Below are positions 50,657 to 63,100 of a stretch of DNA of 64,000 nt, in pieces. A model generated the notes under the pieces. That model worked only from the letters and a program-made list of their open reading frames with translations, was not told the DNA's origin and did not search any database. Positions within the stretch are counted from its first letter, which is position 1, and every line of letters begins with the position of its first letter. Source of the DNA: Ktedonobacteria bacterium brp13 (GTDB taxonomy: Bacteria; Chloroflexota; Ktedonobacteria; Ktedonobacterales; Ktedonobacteraceae); assembly GCA_015099395.1 (NCBI GenBank), contig AP024096.1, forward strand, positions 6,923,485-6,987,484, in the 5' to 3' direction. The position numbers and the translations under genes were made by a program.

Positions 50657-53600
50657 ATGTCAATAATAGGCTTAAGAGGATTTAATCTGTCTACTCAGCA
50701 GAATCGCTTATGGCCTCTGCAAAGTACCAATAATTCGATATATCATGCGCAATGTGCGATCCAGATTTCGGGAATGCTGAATCCAAAGGTGCTGTTGCAA
50801 GCTATCCAATCGTTGGTGGATCGACATAGCATTCTTCGAACCACATTTTATCAGATGCCAGGGATGGATGTTCCAGTACAAATCATTAATGACCATGTGG
50901 AAGCAGCCTGGGACGTAGTTGATTTATCCCATCTGGACAGAGAAAGTCAGGGACGACAATGGCAAAACTATTTTGATGCGCTTCAGCATGAACGTTTGAA
51001 TTTCTCACAAAGTCCTTTGCTACATATGACAATCTTGCGTCTCGCAATCGATATGCATATCCTGCTGGTGAGTATACCATCATTATGTGCGGATGATAGC
51101 ACACTCCAGTTGTTCATAACTGAACTTAGCCAAAACTATCCTCTTGCACAAAGTGCAGCCTCCTCTACAGAGGAAGCTGAAGAGCCTCTACAGTATATTG
51201 ATGTTGCTGCGTGGCAGGACGAATTACTGGCTGAGGAAGAAGTAGCGCTTCATCGTCAATATTGGAAAAAAATTGATCTGCTGCAAGGCGCGACACTGTC
51301 TTTATCTTTACTCGGAAAAGGACAAGGCGCGGAAAATGAGGAACTGGTAGAGAAGCAAGGCGTAGCATTTCATCCTCAGGTGCTGGATATACCAATTGAT
51401 GCTCATATAAGCATGCGCATTAAAAAGCTTACTGAGGAGTACCACGTATCTTACACTGACTACTTATTGACTTGCTGGTATGCCACCTGTGCCAAAATAG
51501 TCGGTTCTACAGATATCGTGATTGGCGCAGCCTGTGATGGCAGGTTTAATGAGGAGCTGTTCTCCGCCCTGGGACTGTATAAGCGCTTCGTTCCGATCAA
51601 CATAAACTTTGCGGATGACGTTCCCTTTGAGCAAATATTGCTGTTGATGCGGGCAAATGTAGCCAAAGGCTATGAAGAACAGCTCTATTTTTCCTGGGCG
51701 GACAGTGTCTCACGCACGAAGTTGGGGGATGCTTTGTCTTATTTCCCGGTGAGCTTTGAGTATCAAAGCTGGCCGGCATCTCTACAAGCAGGCGCATTGA
51801 CTTTTTCTTTGCTCAAAGCTTGGAGCTGTATAGAACCTTTTGTGCTGAAGCTCAGTGTTTATCAGGTAGGAGAGCGTTTGCAATTAGCGTTCCACTACGA
51901 TCCGTTGAAAGTGACAGGTGAGCAGGCAAGCTACCTGGCTACTTTGTTTAGCACTCTGCTGAATAATGCAACCGCACAACCCCAGGCCCGCATGGATGCA
52001 CTCTCGCTGCTCAGTAGTAGTGAGCGTAGCCATCTACTCACCTCTTTCAGCGTCCCGCAACGTACGTGGCCGAAGCAAGGATTGCATCAACTCTTTGAAG
52101 CGCAGGTGCAGCAGCATCCTGATCAACTGGCGGCGATTGGCCTTCAGGAGCAGTTGACGTATCGACAGTTGAACGAACAGGCCAATCAACTTGCTCATGT
52201 ATTGCGACAGCAGGGAGTTGGACCAAACGTGCTGGTGGGACTGTATCTCTCGCGCCAGGCGCGTATGCTAGTGGGGATGCTGGCTATCCTCAAAGCAGGA
52301 GGAGCCTATCTTCCTCTGGATATGGGAAGTCCGGCGGCACGCTTGAGCTATCAACTTCAGGATAGTCAGGTGACGCTGCTGCTGACACAGGAAGAGTCTC
52401 TATCGCAGTTGCCCGCCTGGAATGGTCGTACTCTTTGTCTTGAGGAGTTGGAAGCAGAGCTGAGTACTGCTTCACGAGCGAATCTCCAGATCTCCAGTAG
52501 TGAAGAGGATCTGGCCTATATCATCTATACCTCAGGCTCGACAGGCGTACCCAAAGGAGTGATGATCCGGCAGCGCAGTGTGGTGAACTACACACGCTCA
52601 CTGTGCGAAACGTTAGGTTCAGAGCCTGGCTGGCATTATGCGACTGTCTCGACGTTGGCAGCCGATCTGGGCAATACAGCGATCTTTTGTGCGCTGGCTT
52701 CTGGAGGCTGCGTACAGGTCTTGCCGTATGAGACAGTCACCTCGGGAGGGGCGATGGCCCAGTGGGCTACACAACATCCTATCGATGTGCTCAAGATCGT
52801 TCCCTCGCACCTCTCGGCTTTGTTGGAGAGCCCACAGGCGCACGAATTGTTGCCACGACGAGCATTGGTGCTGGGTGGAGAAGCGTTGTCTGGATCGTTG
52901 GTGGAGCGGGTGCGACAACTGGGAGCAACGTGTCAGATCTACAATCATTATGGTCCGACAGAGACGACCATTGGAGTACTGGTCAATACCCTTGGATCTC
53001 AGGTAAGCAAAGATGCGATGGTCGCGCTGGGACGTCCGATTGCTAATACCCAGGTCTATGTACTGGATCGACGTCTGCAACTGGTGCCCCGAGGTGTGGT
53101 CGGTGAACTCTACATTGGAGGCGCAGGAGTTGCGTGGGGGTATCTGGGACAGGTGGAGCAGACGGCTGAACGTTTTGTGCCGCATCCATACAGTGAGGTG
53201 GGAGGAGAGCGACTCTATCGGACGGGCGATCTGGTGCGTTATGGGCAAGGTGAGCAGATAGAGTTTGTGGGCAGACAGGATGGGCAGGTTAAACTGCGTG
53301 GATATCGTATCGAGTTGGGAGAGATCGAAGTGTCGCTGCGGCAGCATCCTCAGGTGCGAGAGAGTGTTGTGAATCTGCAAGCAGATGCTCTGGGCGAAAC
53401 ACGGCTAGTAAGCTATGTCGTCAGTAAACAGCGTGTGACTATTTCTCGTGAACAGCTTGAGGAATGGTTACGGCAACGTTTACCCACCTATATGCTGCCA
53501 ACTGAGTATGTGCAGATCGATGAGCTACCTCTGACGGCTAACGGTAAAATCGATCGCGAGCGGCTCCCACGCCCTGAACAGCGTCTGACTACTGGAGCCG

Positions 53601-56600
53601 ATGCGCTCGTACAACCACGTAGCCCATTAGAGGAGATGGTTGCTCAACTCTGGCGTGAGCTTTTGGGCATCTCTTTGATCGGAGTCTATGATAATTTCTT
53701 TGCGCTGGGTGGCCATTCATTGTTGGCGACGCGGGTAGTCGCTCGCTTACAGACCATGCTCCAACTGACATTACCAGTTCAACTACTTTTTGAGTCTCCA
53801 ACAGTAGCGGACCTCGTGCAGCGGATTGAGTCTATCATGCGTCAGGGAGAGATGATCAACATACCTCCACTTGTCGCAGGAGTACGTCCCGAGGAGATCC
53901 CACTCTCGTTTGCGCAGCAACGACTCTGGTTCCTGGATCGGTTGCAGCCGGACAGTACAGGTTATATGACTCCACGCGTCCAGCGTTTTGCGGGTAAGCT
54001 TAATACAGCCGCCCTGGAGCAGTGTTTTCACGAATTAGTCGTTCGGCATGAGAGTCTACGTACGACCTTTGAGGAGTATGTAGGCCAACCTGTGCAGGTC
54101 ATCCATCCCGCACAGCGTTTCAGTCTACCAGTACTGGATCTATCCGGGTTAGCTATAGAGCATCGAGAAAGAGAAGCACGATTCTTAATCCAGCAAGAGG
54201 GACAGCGCCCCTGCAATCTGGCACAAGGGCCGCTTTTCCGGATCTATCTGTTGCGTCTGGACCCACAAGAACATTTGCTACTTTTGACTCTGCATCACAT
54301 CATTACGGATGGTTGGTCGATTGAGATTCTGATACGTGAACTGACCACTTTATATCAAGCCTTTGTGGCCGGATTGCCCTCTCCTTTGACTCCTTTACCG
54401 ATCCAGTACGTGGACTATGCGCTATGGCAGCGTGAGTGGCTCCAGGGTGAGGCATTGGCACCGCAACTGGCGTATTGGCGCACGCAACTGACGGGTGTTG
54501 AGCCGCTCGCATTTCCGCTTGATCATCCACGACCACTGCTCCAGACATCGCATGGATCTATGGAGGTGCATATAGTGCCTCTGGAGATTCAGGAATCATT
54601 AGAGCGCTTGAGCCAGCAAGCAGGTGTGACCATGTTCATGCTCCTGCTGGCGGCGTTCCAGATGCTCTTGCAGCGCTACTCGGGACAGAATGATATTAGC
54701 GTGGGAACCCCGATTGCCAATCGAACCCGCTCAGAGGTCGAAGGTTTGATTGGCTTTTTTGTCAACACACTAGTTCTGCGCAGCGACCTGTCGGGAGATC
54801 CCAGCTTCAAGCAATTCCTGGCAAACGTCCGTGCAACCTGTTTGCAAGCCTACACCCATCAGGATATTCCATTTGAGAAAGTGGTCGAAGAGCTTGAACC
54901 AGATCGGGATCTGAATCGCTCGCCCCTCTTCCAGGTATGGTTTGTCCTGCATGAAGCTAGCGCACAGCAAGATGAGTTAACTGGACTGACTACTAATACA
55001 TTGGCAGCAGAGCATAACAGTAGCAAGTTTGATCTCACCCTTTCATTGACTCAGACTGCACAAGGGCTACGCAGTGTGCTTGAATATAACACTGATCTGT
55101 TTGAGGCCGAGACCATCAAGCGCGTGTTAGAGCATTGGGAGATTCTGCTGGCCGGGATTACCCACGCTCCACAGGCCCATCTCTCGCAGGTGCCGTTGCT
55201 GTCAACGCATGAGCGTGAATTATTGCTAGAGGAATGGAATGCGACAACGCTGGATGTGTCTCAAGAGCTGTGTCTCCATCAGCTCTTTGAGCAGCAGGCA
55301 CGACAAACTCCTGATGTGGTGGCGCTGACCTTTGAAACGCAAAGCCTGACATATGCGGATCTCAACCGACGAGCGAATCAACTGGCTCGACACCTGCGCC
55401 AGCAAGGAGTAGGTCCCGACCAACTGGTTGGTCTGTGTATGGACCGCAGTATAGAGATGGTAATTGGAATCCTGGCTGTCATGAAAGCAGGGGGAGCCTA
55501 TGTTCCTCTGGATATCTCCACTCCTCATGAGCGACTTTCTCTGATTCTGGCTGATATTCATGCGACCGCTATCCTCACATTGGGGCACTTACAGGATGCG
55601 TTGCCGCACGAGGGCTATACAACGATCTGCCTGGATACTGATTGGGCACATATAGCCAGAAATGATGGAACCAACCTTTCCTGCAATGTGTCTCCTTTAA
55701 ATCTTGCCTATGTAATCTATACATCTGGATCTACTGGCAAGCCAAAGGGAGTGCTCGTCACTCATGCCAACGTTGTCCATTCAACGCAGGCACGCTTTGC
55801 TTACTATGATAAGCCTGTTGAAAGCTATCTGCTGTTTTCGCCCTTCTTTTTTGATAGTTCGGTGGCTGGCTTGTTCTGGACATTGTGTCAGGGAGGCAGG
55901 CTCGTGTTACTGCGCGAGGATTTCCGAGAGAATCTATCTGATCTGCCACAATTCATCATGCAGCAGAACATTTCACATATGTTGAGCATCCCATCGCTCT
56001 ATGCTCTTATCTTGAGTCAGGCTCAGCCAGAGCAACTTGCAAGCTTGCAAATAGTCATTGTGGCAGGAGAAGCTTGTCCAGTTTCGTTGGTGCAACGGCA
56101 TCGAGAGGTTATTCCACAAACTCATCTTTACAACGAATACGGTCCAACAGAAGGAAGTGTGTGGAGTAGCGTCTATCGATATCAGTACCAGGAACTAGGT
56201 ACCCAGGTGCCGATTGGACGTCCGATTGCGAATGTACAGATCTACCTGTTGGATCAAGCGGGTCAACCAGTTCCCATCGGTGTACCGGGAGAACTCTGTG
56301 TAGGGGGACGCGGGATTGTGCGTGGCTATCTGGATCGCGCAGATCTGACCGCAGAAAAATTTATTCCTGATCCTTATAGCCAGTTGCCCGGAGAACGTTT
56401 GTATAAAACTGGAGACCTGGCGCGCTATCGCGAAGATGGGAGTCTTGATTTTATTGAGCGCATTGATCAACAGGTGAAGGTCCGTGGTTATCGCATTGAA
56501 TTGAGAGAAATTGAGGCCATACTGCGGCAACATCGCGCGGTATTTGAATGTGTCGTGTTGGCGCGTGAGTATGGTGCTGATGATAAACGCTTGATTGCCT

Positions 56601-57106
56601 ATGTTGTTGCTGATCCTGAGTATATAGATACCAGCGACAAAGAGTTTGTCGTCGATACGTTGCGTTCCTTCTTACGAGAGCGCTTACCTGAATATATGGT
56701 ACCTACTCAGATTGGTTTGTTGGAACATTTACCTCTGACCGCCAATGGCAAGGTTGATCAAAAGAAGTTGCCAGGGCCGGATTGGGATGGCTTCGTAGCT
56801 GAAAAGAGTTTCGTTTCCCCTCGCAATGCGATTGAGGAGCAGATCGCCGCTATTTGGATGGAGGTTCTGAGCGTGCCGCATGTGAGCATTCACGATAACT
56901 TTTTTGAGATGGGGGGAAGTTCTTTACTTGCTACACGAGTAGTGTATCAGATAGGGAATGCTTTTCACATGGAATTGCCTTTACGCTTCCTTTTTGAGGC
57001 TCCTACTATAGAAAGTCTAGCTGTGGTGATTGTTCAGCTGCAAGCTGGTGACGTCGATGATGAGTTACTTGATCAATTACTCGCTGAACTGGATCAAACA
57101 GTTTAG
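50657..57106 (+). CDS. NRPS3: C-like interface domain - A(Asp) - PCP - C - A(unassigned) - PCP
   Basis: 2,149 residues from ATG 50657 (AAGAAGG 4-6 bases upstream). Residues 1-430 are a second histidine-less C-family domain, with IPSLCADDST at 140-149 in place of HHxxxDG. The first A domain (about 500-990) again gives D-L-T-K-V-G-H-I-G, Asp (D670). PCP serine S1021. The C domain has intact HHIITDG (1213). The second A domain (about 1564-2050) gives approximately D-S-A-L-I-A-E-V-W, which I cannot assign. The last PCP has GGSSLLA (serine near 2089), and the protein ends in a short acidic helix, without a C domain. It should receive the chain from the terminal C domain of NRPS2 and pass it to NRPS4. 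Confidence 0.92.
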   Translation: MSIIGLRGFNLSTQQNRLWPLQSTNNSIYHAQCAIQISGMLNPKVLLQAIQSLVDRHSILRTTFYQMPGMDVPVQIINDHVEAAWDVVDLSHLDRESQGRQWQNYFDALQHERLNFSQSPLLHMTILRLAIDMHILLVSIPSLCADDSTLQLFITELSQNYPLAQSAASSTEEAEEPLQYIDVAAWQDELLAEEEVALHRQYWKKIDLLQGATLSLSLLGKGQGAENEELVEKQGVAFHPQVLDIPIDAHISMRIKKLTEEYHVSYTDYLLTCWYATCAKIVGSTDIVIGAACDGRFNEELFSALGLYKRFVPININFADDVPFEQILLLMRANVAKGYEEQLYFSWADSVSRTKLGDALSYFPVSFEYQSWPASLQAGALTFSLLKAWSCIEPFVLKLSVYQVGERLQLAFHYDPLKVTGEQASYLATLFSTLLNNATAQPQARMDALSLLSSSERSHLLTSFSVPQRTWPKQGLHQLFEAQVQQHPDQLAAIGLQEQLTYRQLNEQANQLAHVLRQQGVGPNVLVGLYLSRQARMLVGMLAILKAGGAYLPLDMGSPAARLSYQLQDSQVTLLLTQEESLSQLPAWNGRTLCLEELEAELSTASRANLQISSSEEDLAYIIYTSGSTGVPKGVMIRQRSVVNYTRSLCETLGSEPGWHYATVSTLAADLGNTAIFCALASGGCVQVLPYETVTSGGAMAQWATQHPIDVLKIVPSHLSALLESPQAHELLPRRALVLGGEALSGSLVERVRQLGATCQIYNHYGPTETTIGVLVNTLGSQVSKDAMVALGRPIANTQVYVLDRRLQLVPRGVVGELYIGGAGVAWGYLGQVEQTAERFVPHPYSEVGGERLYRTGDLVRYGQGEQIEFVGRQDGQVKLRGYRIELGEIEVSLRQHPQVRESVVNLQADALGETRLVSYVVSKQRVTISREQLEEWLRQRLPTYMLPTEYVQIDELPLTANGKIDRERLPRPEQRLTTGADALVQPRSPLEEMVAQLWRELLGISLIGVYDNFFALGGHSLLATRVVARLQTMLQLTLPVQLLFESPTVADLVQRIESIMRQGEMINIPPLVAGVRPEEIPLSFAQQRLWFLDRLQPDSTGYMTPRVQRFAGKLNTAALEQCFHELVVRHESLRTTFEEYVGQPVQVIHPAQRFSLPVLDLSGLAIEHREREARFLIQQEGQRPCNLAQGPLFRIYLLRLDPQEHLLLLTLHHIITDGWSIEILIRELTTLYQAFVAGLPSPLTPLPIQYVDYALWQREWLQGEALAPQLAYWRTQLTGVEPLAFPLDHPRPLLQTSHGSMEVHIVPLEIQESLERLSQQAGVTMFMLLLAAFQMLLQRYSGQNDISVGTPIANRTRSEVEGLIGFFVNTLVLRSDLSGDPSFKQFLANVRATCLQAYTHQDIPFEKVVEELEPDRDLNRSPLFQVWFVLHEASAQQDELTGLTTNTLAAEHNSSKFDLTLSLTQTAQGLRSVLEYNTDLFEAETIKRVLEHWEILLAGITHAPQAHLSQVPLLSTHERELLLEEWNATTLDVSQELCLHQLFEQQARQTPDVVALTFETQSLTYADLNRRANQLARHLRQQGVGPDQLVGLCMDRSIEMVIGILAVMKAGGAYVPLDISTPHERLSLILADIHATAILTLGHLQDALPHEGYTTICLDTDWAHIARNDGTNLSCNVSPLNLAYVIYTSGSTGKPKGVLVTHANVVHSTQARFAYYDKPVESYLLFSPFFFDSSVAGLFWTLCQGGRLVLLREDFRENLSDLPQFIMQQNISHMLSIPSLYALILSQAQPEQLASLQIVIVAGEACPVSLVQRHREVIPQTHLYNEYGPTEGSVWSSVYRYQYQELGTQVPIGRPIANVQIYLLDQAGQPVPIGVPGELCVGGRGIVRGYLDRADLTAEKFIPDPYSQLPGERLYKTGDLARYREDGSLDFIERIDQQVKVRGYRIELREIEAILRQHRAVFECVVLAREYGADDKRLIAYVVADPEYIDTSDKEFVVDTLRSFLRERLPEYMVPTQIGLLEHLPLTANGKVDQKKLPGPDWDGFVAEKSFVSPRNAIEEQIAAIWMEVLSVPHVSIHDNFFEMGGSSLLATRVVYQIGNAFHMELPLRFLFEAPTIESLAVVIVQLQAGDVDDELLDQLLAELDQTV

Positions 57107-57142
57107 TTTTCATAGAGCTTAGATGGTGAGGAAAAAGAGAGC

Positions 57143-60100
57143 ATGAATTCAGTTCAGAAGATGATAGCTAACCTTTCTCCAGAGAAACAAGAATTATTCT
57201 TGCAGCGACTGCGTGCAGGAAAAGAGCCAGTTAAGCGTGCTCTTATTCCAGTTCAAAGTCGGGATAAAAATATATTCAATCTCTCATTCGCGCAGCAGCG
57301 GCTCTGGTTTTTAGAACAACTAGAGCCAGGCAGCACGACCTATCTAATTCCGCATATCCAAAGTTTCTCTGGAGCCTTAAATGTGCAGGCTTTGGAGAGA
57401 AGCCTGCACGAATTAGTCGTCCGACATGAGAGTCTGCGTACGACCTTTGAGGAGCGTTCAGGACAACCTGTGCAGATCATTCATCCCGCGCCTCGTTTCA
57501 CTTTGCCCGTACTGGATCTATCCGGGTTAGCGACAGAGCATCGCGAGAGAGAAGCACTTGCCCTGGCAGAACAAGAGGTACAGCGTCCCTGCGATCTGAC
57601 ACAAGGTCCACTCTTCCGGACCTATCTGGTGCGTCTGGAGCCACAAAAGCATCTGTTGACGCTGACACAGCACCATATCATCACGGATGGTTCGTCTATT
57701 GTAATCCTGGCACGTGAACTGACCACTCTGTATCAGGCCTTTGTGGCTGGATTGCCTTCTCCCTTGACCCCCTTGCCTATCCAGTACGTGGACTATGCGC
57801 TCTGGCAACGAGAATGGTTGCAGGGTGAGGTACTGGCAACGCAACTGGCATATTGGCGCACACAACTGGCGGGCATCGAGCCGCTCGCATTTCCGCTTGA
57901 TCATTCAAGACCTGCATTCCAGACATCGCATGGAGCCAGGAAGATGCAGATCGTGCCTCTGGCGATCCAGGCATCGTTGCAGCGCTTGAGCCAGCAAGAG
58001 GGCGTGACTATGTTCATGCTGTTGTTAGCGGCATTTCAGGCACTCTTGCAACGCTACACGGGACAGGCTGATATTAGCGTGGGAACCCCGATTGCCAATC
58101 GAACCCGAGCAGAAATCGAAGGCGTAGTTGGCTTTTTTATCAATACACTGGTCCTGCGCAGTGACTTATCAGGAGATCCCAGCTTTAAGCAATTCCTGGC
58201 GAACGTCCGTGCGACCTGCCTGCAGGCCTACGCCCATCAGGACATTCCGTTTGAGAAGGTGGTCGAGGAAATTGAACCAGGTCGAGATCTGAATCGCTCG
58301 CCACTCTTCCAGGTAATGTTTGTGCTGCAAGAGACTGCGACAGAGCAAAGAGAAGTAGCTGGACTTCGTACTGGCATGGTGTCAGCGGAGCATAACAGCA
58401 GCAAATTTGATCTGACCCTTTCCGCAATCCAGACTGCTCAGGGATTATGTTGCTACCTGGAGTATAACACTGATCTGTTTGAGTCGAAGACCATCGATCG
58501 ACTATTGGAACATTGGCAAATCCTGCTGACAGGAATTGTTCAGACTCCGCAGGCACGTCTCTCAGATCTCCCGTTGCTTTCAACGCATGAGCGTGAACTC
58601 TTGCTGGGGCAATGGAATGATACCGTGGAAGATCTGTCTCAGGTGCTGTGCCTCCATCAATTGTTTGAAAAGCAGGTACGACAAACTCCGGATGCGGTTG
58701 CCCTGGTCTTTGAGGAGCAGATGCTGACATATGCAGATCTCAATCGACGAGCGAATCAACTCGCACATTACTTGCGCCGGCAGGGAGTCGGCCCTGATCG
58801 GCTGGTTGGTTTATGTATGGAACGTAGTATGGAAATGGTGATTGGAATCCTGGCAGTTCTGAAAGCGGGCGGTGCCTATGTTCCGATCGATCCAGCGTAT
58901 CCTGCTGAACGGCAGGCATTCATGCTCGATGATGCTCACGTGACAGTGGTACTGACTCAACGTGCTCAGCCTGGTAAAACACCGTTGCACGCTGTACAGA
59001 TTATCTGTCTGGATAGCAATGAGCAAACATACTCAAATGAGTCCGGCGACAATATGGATAATCTCGTTACTGCTGAGAATCTGGCCTATGTTATTTACAC
59101 TTCAGGCTCAACAGGGACACCGAAAGGTGTCATGGTCCATCATGCCAATGTCTTCCGTCTCTTTGCTTCTACGCAGCACTGGTTCGCTTTCGATAGCCAG
59201 GATGTTTGGACGAATTTCCATTCGTATGCCTTCGATTTCTCCGTGTGGGAGATATGGGGTGCTTTGCTCTATGGAGGACGGCTACTGATTGTGCCCTATG
59301 AGGTAAGTCGTGTACCAACCACCTTCTATCACTTACTGCTCACTCAGCATGTGACGGTCTTGAACCAAACTCCTTCGGCTTTTCGGCAACTGATGCAAGC
59401 TGAGGAGACAATTCCACGTGATGGTCAAGTATCTCTGGCATTGCGTCTGATTATCTTTGGCGGTGAAGCTCTCGATTTGCCGAGTCTGCGACCATGGTTT
59501 GAACGTCATGGAGATGACAAGCCACAACTCGTCAATATGTATGGGATTACCGAAACAACCGTACACGTGACCTATCGTCCCTTGCGCATGCAGGATGTGT
59601 TTGAGGGAGCAGGCAGTATGATTGGGGCGATGATTCCTGATCTACAGCTCTATATTCTTGATGAATATTTACATCTGGTCCCGATTGGTGTTCCTGGTCA
59701 ACTCTATGTTGGTGGACCAGGGTTGGCTCGCGGATATCTCAATCATCCAGAGTTAACAGGTGAGCGCTTTGTGGCGCATCCGTTTCAGACGCAGCGTGGA
59801 GCACGTCTCTACAAAACGGGCGACCTGGCCCGCTTCCGTCCAAATAAGGATATCGAATATCTTGGGCGTATTGACCATCAAGTCAAGATACGTGGTTTCC
59901 GTATCGAGTTAGGCGAAATTGAGGATCGTATCGTGAAGTATCCAGATATCGTGGCGTGTGCGGTCATGGTACGAGAGGATACATTGCATGATAAGCGCCT
60001 GGTGGCATATGTAGTACCACGATCGGATGTTGCTGCACCATCCAGTAGTGATTTACGCCGTTTCTTGTTGGAGATGTTACCGGATTATATGGTGCCAGCG

Positions 60101-63100
60101 ATCTTTGTAATGATCTCTGATTTGCCTTACACATTGAATGGTAAATTAGACCGTCGTGCATTACCAGTACCCGACCAGGTAAGACCTGATTTAGCAGAGG
60201 CTCTTGTGTTGCCACGTACACCAACCGAAGAAATCCTGGCTGGCATATGGATCTCTGTGCTTGGTATTGAGCAAGTGGGTATTCATGATAACTTCTTTGC
60301 TCTGGGGGGAGACTCTATTCGGAGTATCCAGGTGTTGTCACAAGCGCGAGAACGAGGGATTCACTTCTCCTTGCGGCAACTATTCCAGCATCAAACGATT
60401 CACGAACTGGTACAGGTGGTGGGCGCAGAAGCATATAGAGCTCATCTGACAGAGGATGTGCAAGCCTTTGGCCTCATTTCCCCTCAAGATCGCTTAAAGT
60501 TACCTCTGGGCGTGGAGGATGCGTATCCTCTTACCATGCTGCAAAGTGGGATGATCTTTCATAGCCAATATAACCCTGACTCTGCAGTCTATCATGATCT
60601 TTTTAGCTATCAGATCCAGGTGGCGCTCGATGTCTCACTTTTTCAAACTGCGATCCAGCGTCTTGTGGCTTGTCATTCCATGTTACGCGTCGCTTTTGAT
60701 TTAGATACCTTTAGCGAGCCACTACAATTGGTTTATCAGGATGTACATATTCCTGTTCAAATCGATGATCTGAGTTTGCTTGCTCCTGGTGAGCAAGATG
60801 AAATGATTACGGCCTGGCTTGATGCAGAGAGGAATCGTTCTTTCGATTGGACCCATGCTCCACTCCTCAATTTCCACATTCATCGGCGTAGTGAAACGGT
60901 ATTTCAGTTCACTATGAGTTTTCATCATGCCATCCTGGATGGCTGGAGTGTGGCCTCTTTTCTGACTGAACTCTTTAAAGAGTATTTGTCTCTGCTAAAA
61001 GGAGACATGCCCGCTTCCAAGATGCCTCCAACGGTTCAGTTCCGTGATTTTGTAGCTCTGGAGCGTAAGTTTCTCGCGCTCGAAGATGCCAAACAGTTTT
61101 GGCTTCAGAAACTTGCTGGTAGTAGCAGTGCTGTCTTGCCGCGTTGGGCAGCTTCGCGCCGAGTGACGGCTGTACCGGTCCATCAACAGCCAGTCCAGAT
61201 CTCTCAGGAGACGTCAGCCAGTCTCAAACGACTGGCACAAACACTGGCTGTACCAGTCAAAAGTGTTTTGTTGGCAGCGCATCTGCGCGTGTTGAGTTTC
61301 CTTTATGGACAATCAGATGTTTTGACTGGTTTAGTGTCTAATGGCAGGCTGGAGTCTACTGATGGAGAACGTACTCTGGGACTCTTTTTGAATACACTTC
61401 CATTGCGTATGCAGCTTTCTCATGGCACATGGACTGAACTGATACAAGAAACCTTTGCTGCTGAGTGCGAGTTGCTTTCTTATCGTTGGTATCCATTGTC
61501 TGAGATACAGAAGCATCAGGGAAGACATGCACTCTTTGAAATAGTTTTCAACTTCATTCACTTTCATGTGTATCAGAGTCTGATGGAGGTGGGCACGCAT
61601 GAAGATGAAATGCAGATCTTAGGGAGTAGCGGTTTTGAAGAGACGAACTTTGCTCTTACGGCTAACTTCTCTCTGGACCTTGTTACCTCTCAGATACGAC
61701 TCTCTTTATTGGGTCGCACAGCAGAACTGAGCATTGAACAGATAGAGGCGATTGGCGAATACTATGAACTGGCTTTGTCCTCGATTGCCAATGAGCCAGA
61801 TCGGCATTATGCATTTCAGTCGCTGCTTTCAGAGCGCGAGCGCGAACAACAGCTTATTGAATGGAACTCGACGCAGCAGACTGTGCCAGATGAGCTCTAT
61901 CTACATCGGTTGTTTGAGCAACAGGCGCAGCTTACTCCCGATGCTATCGCGCTGGTCTTCGAAGAACACACGCTCACCTATGGCACATTGGATCGACTAT
62001 CCAACCAACTGGCTCACTATCTACGCAAGCTAAATATTGGTCCCGACGAACCGGTTGGTCTGTGTCAGCCACGCTCCATCGAGATGATGATTGGTTTGCT
62101 GGCTGTACTTAAGGCTGGCGGGGCGTATGTGCCGTTGGATGCAACATATCCAGCCGCACGTTTGCAGTGGTTACTGCATGAGAGTCACCCTCGGGTTGTG
62201 CTGGCTCATAGCTCGCTTTTGTCCGTCCTCAGTGCTGCCGGCGTAGATTGCCACTTCTTGTGTCTGGATGCGTCACAAAAAGAGTGGCTTGATGAGCCAA
62301 TGAGTCGGGTACAGACGCAAATGAGTCCAGATAATCTGGCGTACATGATCTACACGTCCGGTTCGACTGGCAACCCGAAAGGCGTGATGTGCTCACATCG
62401 TGCCGCAAGTAATCATTTGCTCTGGATTCGCCAGGTGATGGACCTTAATAAACGGGATCGTGTCTTACAAAAGGCTCCCTTGAGCTTCGATGCCTCTGTT
62501 ACTGAGTGCTTCGTGTCTCTGACGTGCGGAGGAAGTGTGGTGCTGGCTCGCCCGGATGGTCAGAAGGATCCTGCTTATCTGGTGGAAATTATCGAGCGCG
62601 AGCAGGTGAGTCTGGCGCAGTTTGTGCCTTCACTATTGCGTTTGTGGATAGAGGAGCCTGGGATAGAGCGTTGTACTGCATTACGCAATGTTATTTCGGC
62701 TGGGGAGATACTCTCTGCTGACATGCAAAAGCGCTGCTTGATGCGTTGTCCTGCCGGAGTGCAGCTATACAATCTGTATGGGCCAACAGAAGCGGCGACG
62801 GATGTAAGTTATTGGCTGTGTCAACCTGATTGGAATGAACCTGCAAATTCCTCCAATATTCCAATAGGACGTCCTATCATGAATATTCGGATGTACGTTC
62901 TGGATCAGTATCTGCAACCGGTACCTATAGGGGTCGAGGGCGATGTGTATCTTGCCGGAATGGGTCTGGCACGTGGTTACTTCCAACGACCGGATTTGAC
63001 AGCAGAGCGTTTCATCCCAGATCCATTTCAGCCAGGAGGGCGCCTCTATCGTACTGGCGATCTGGGTTGCATGCGTGCCGATGGTTCGATGGAGTATGTG

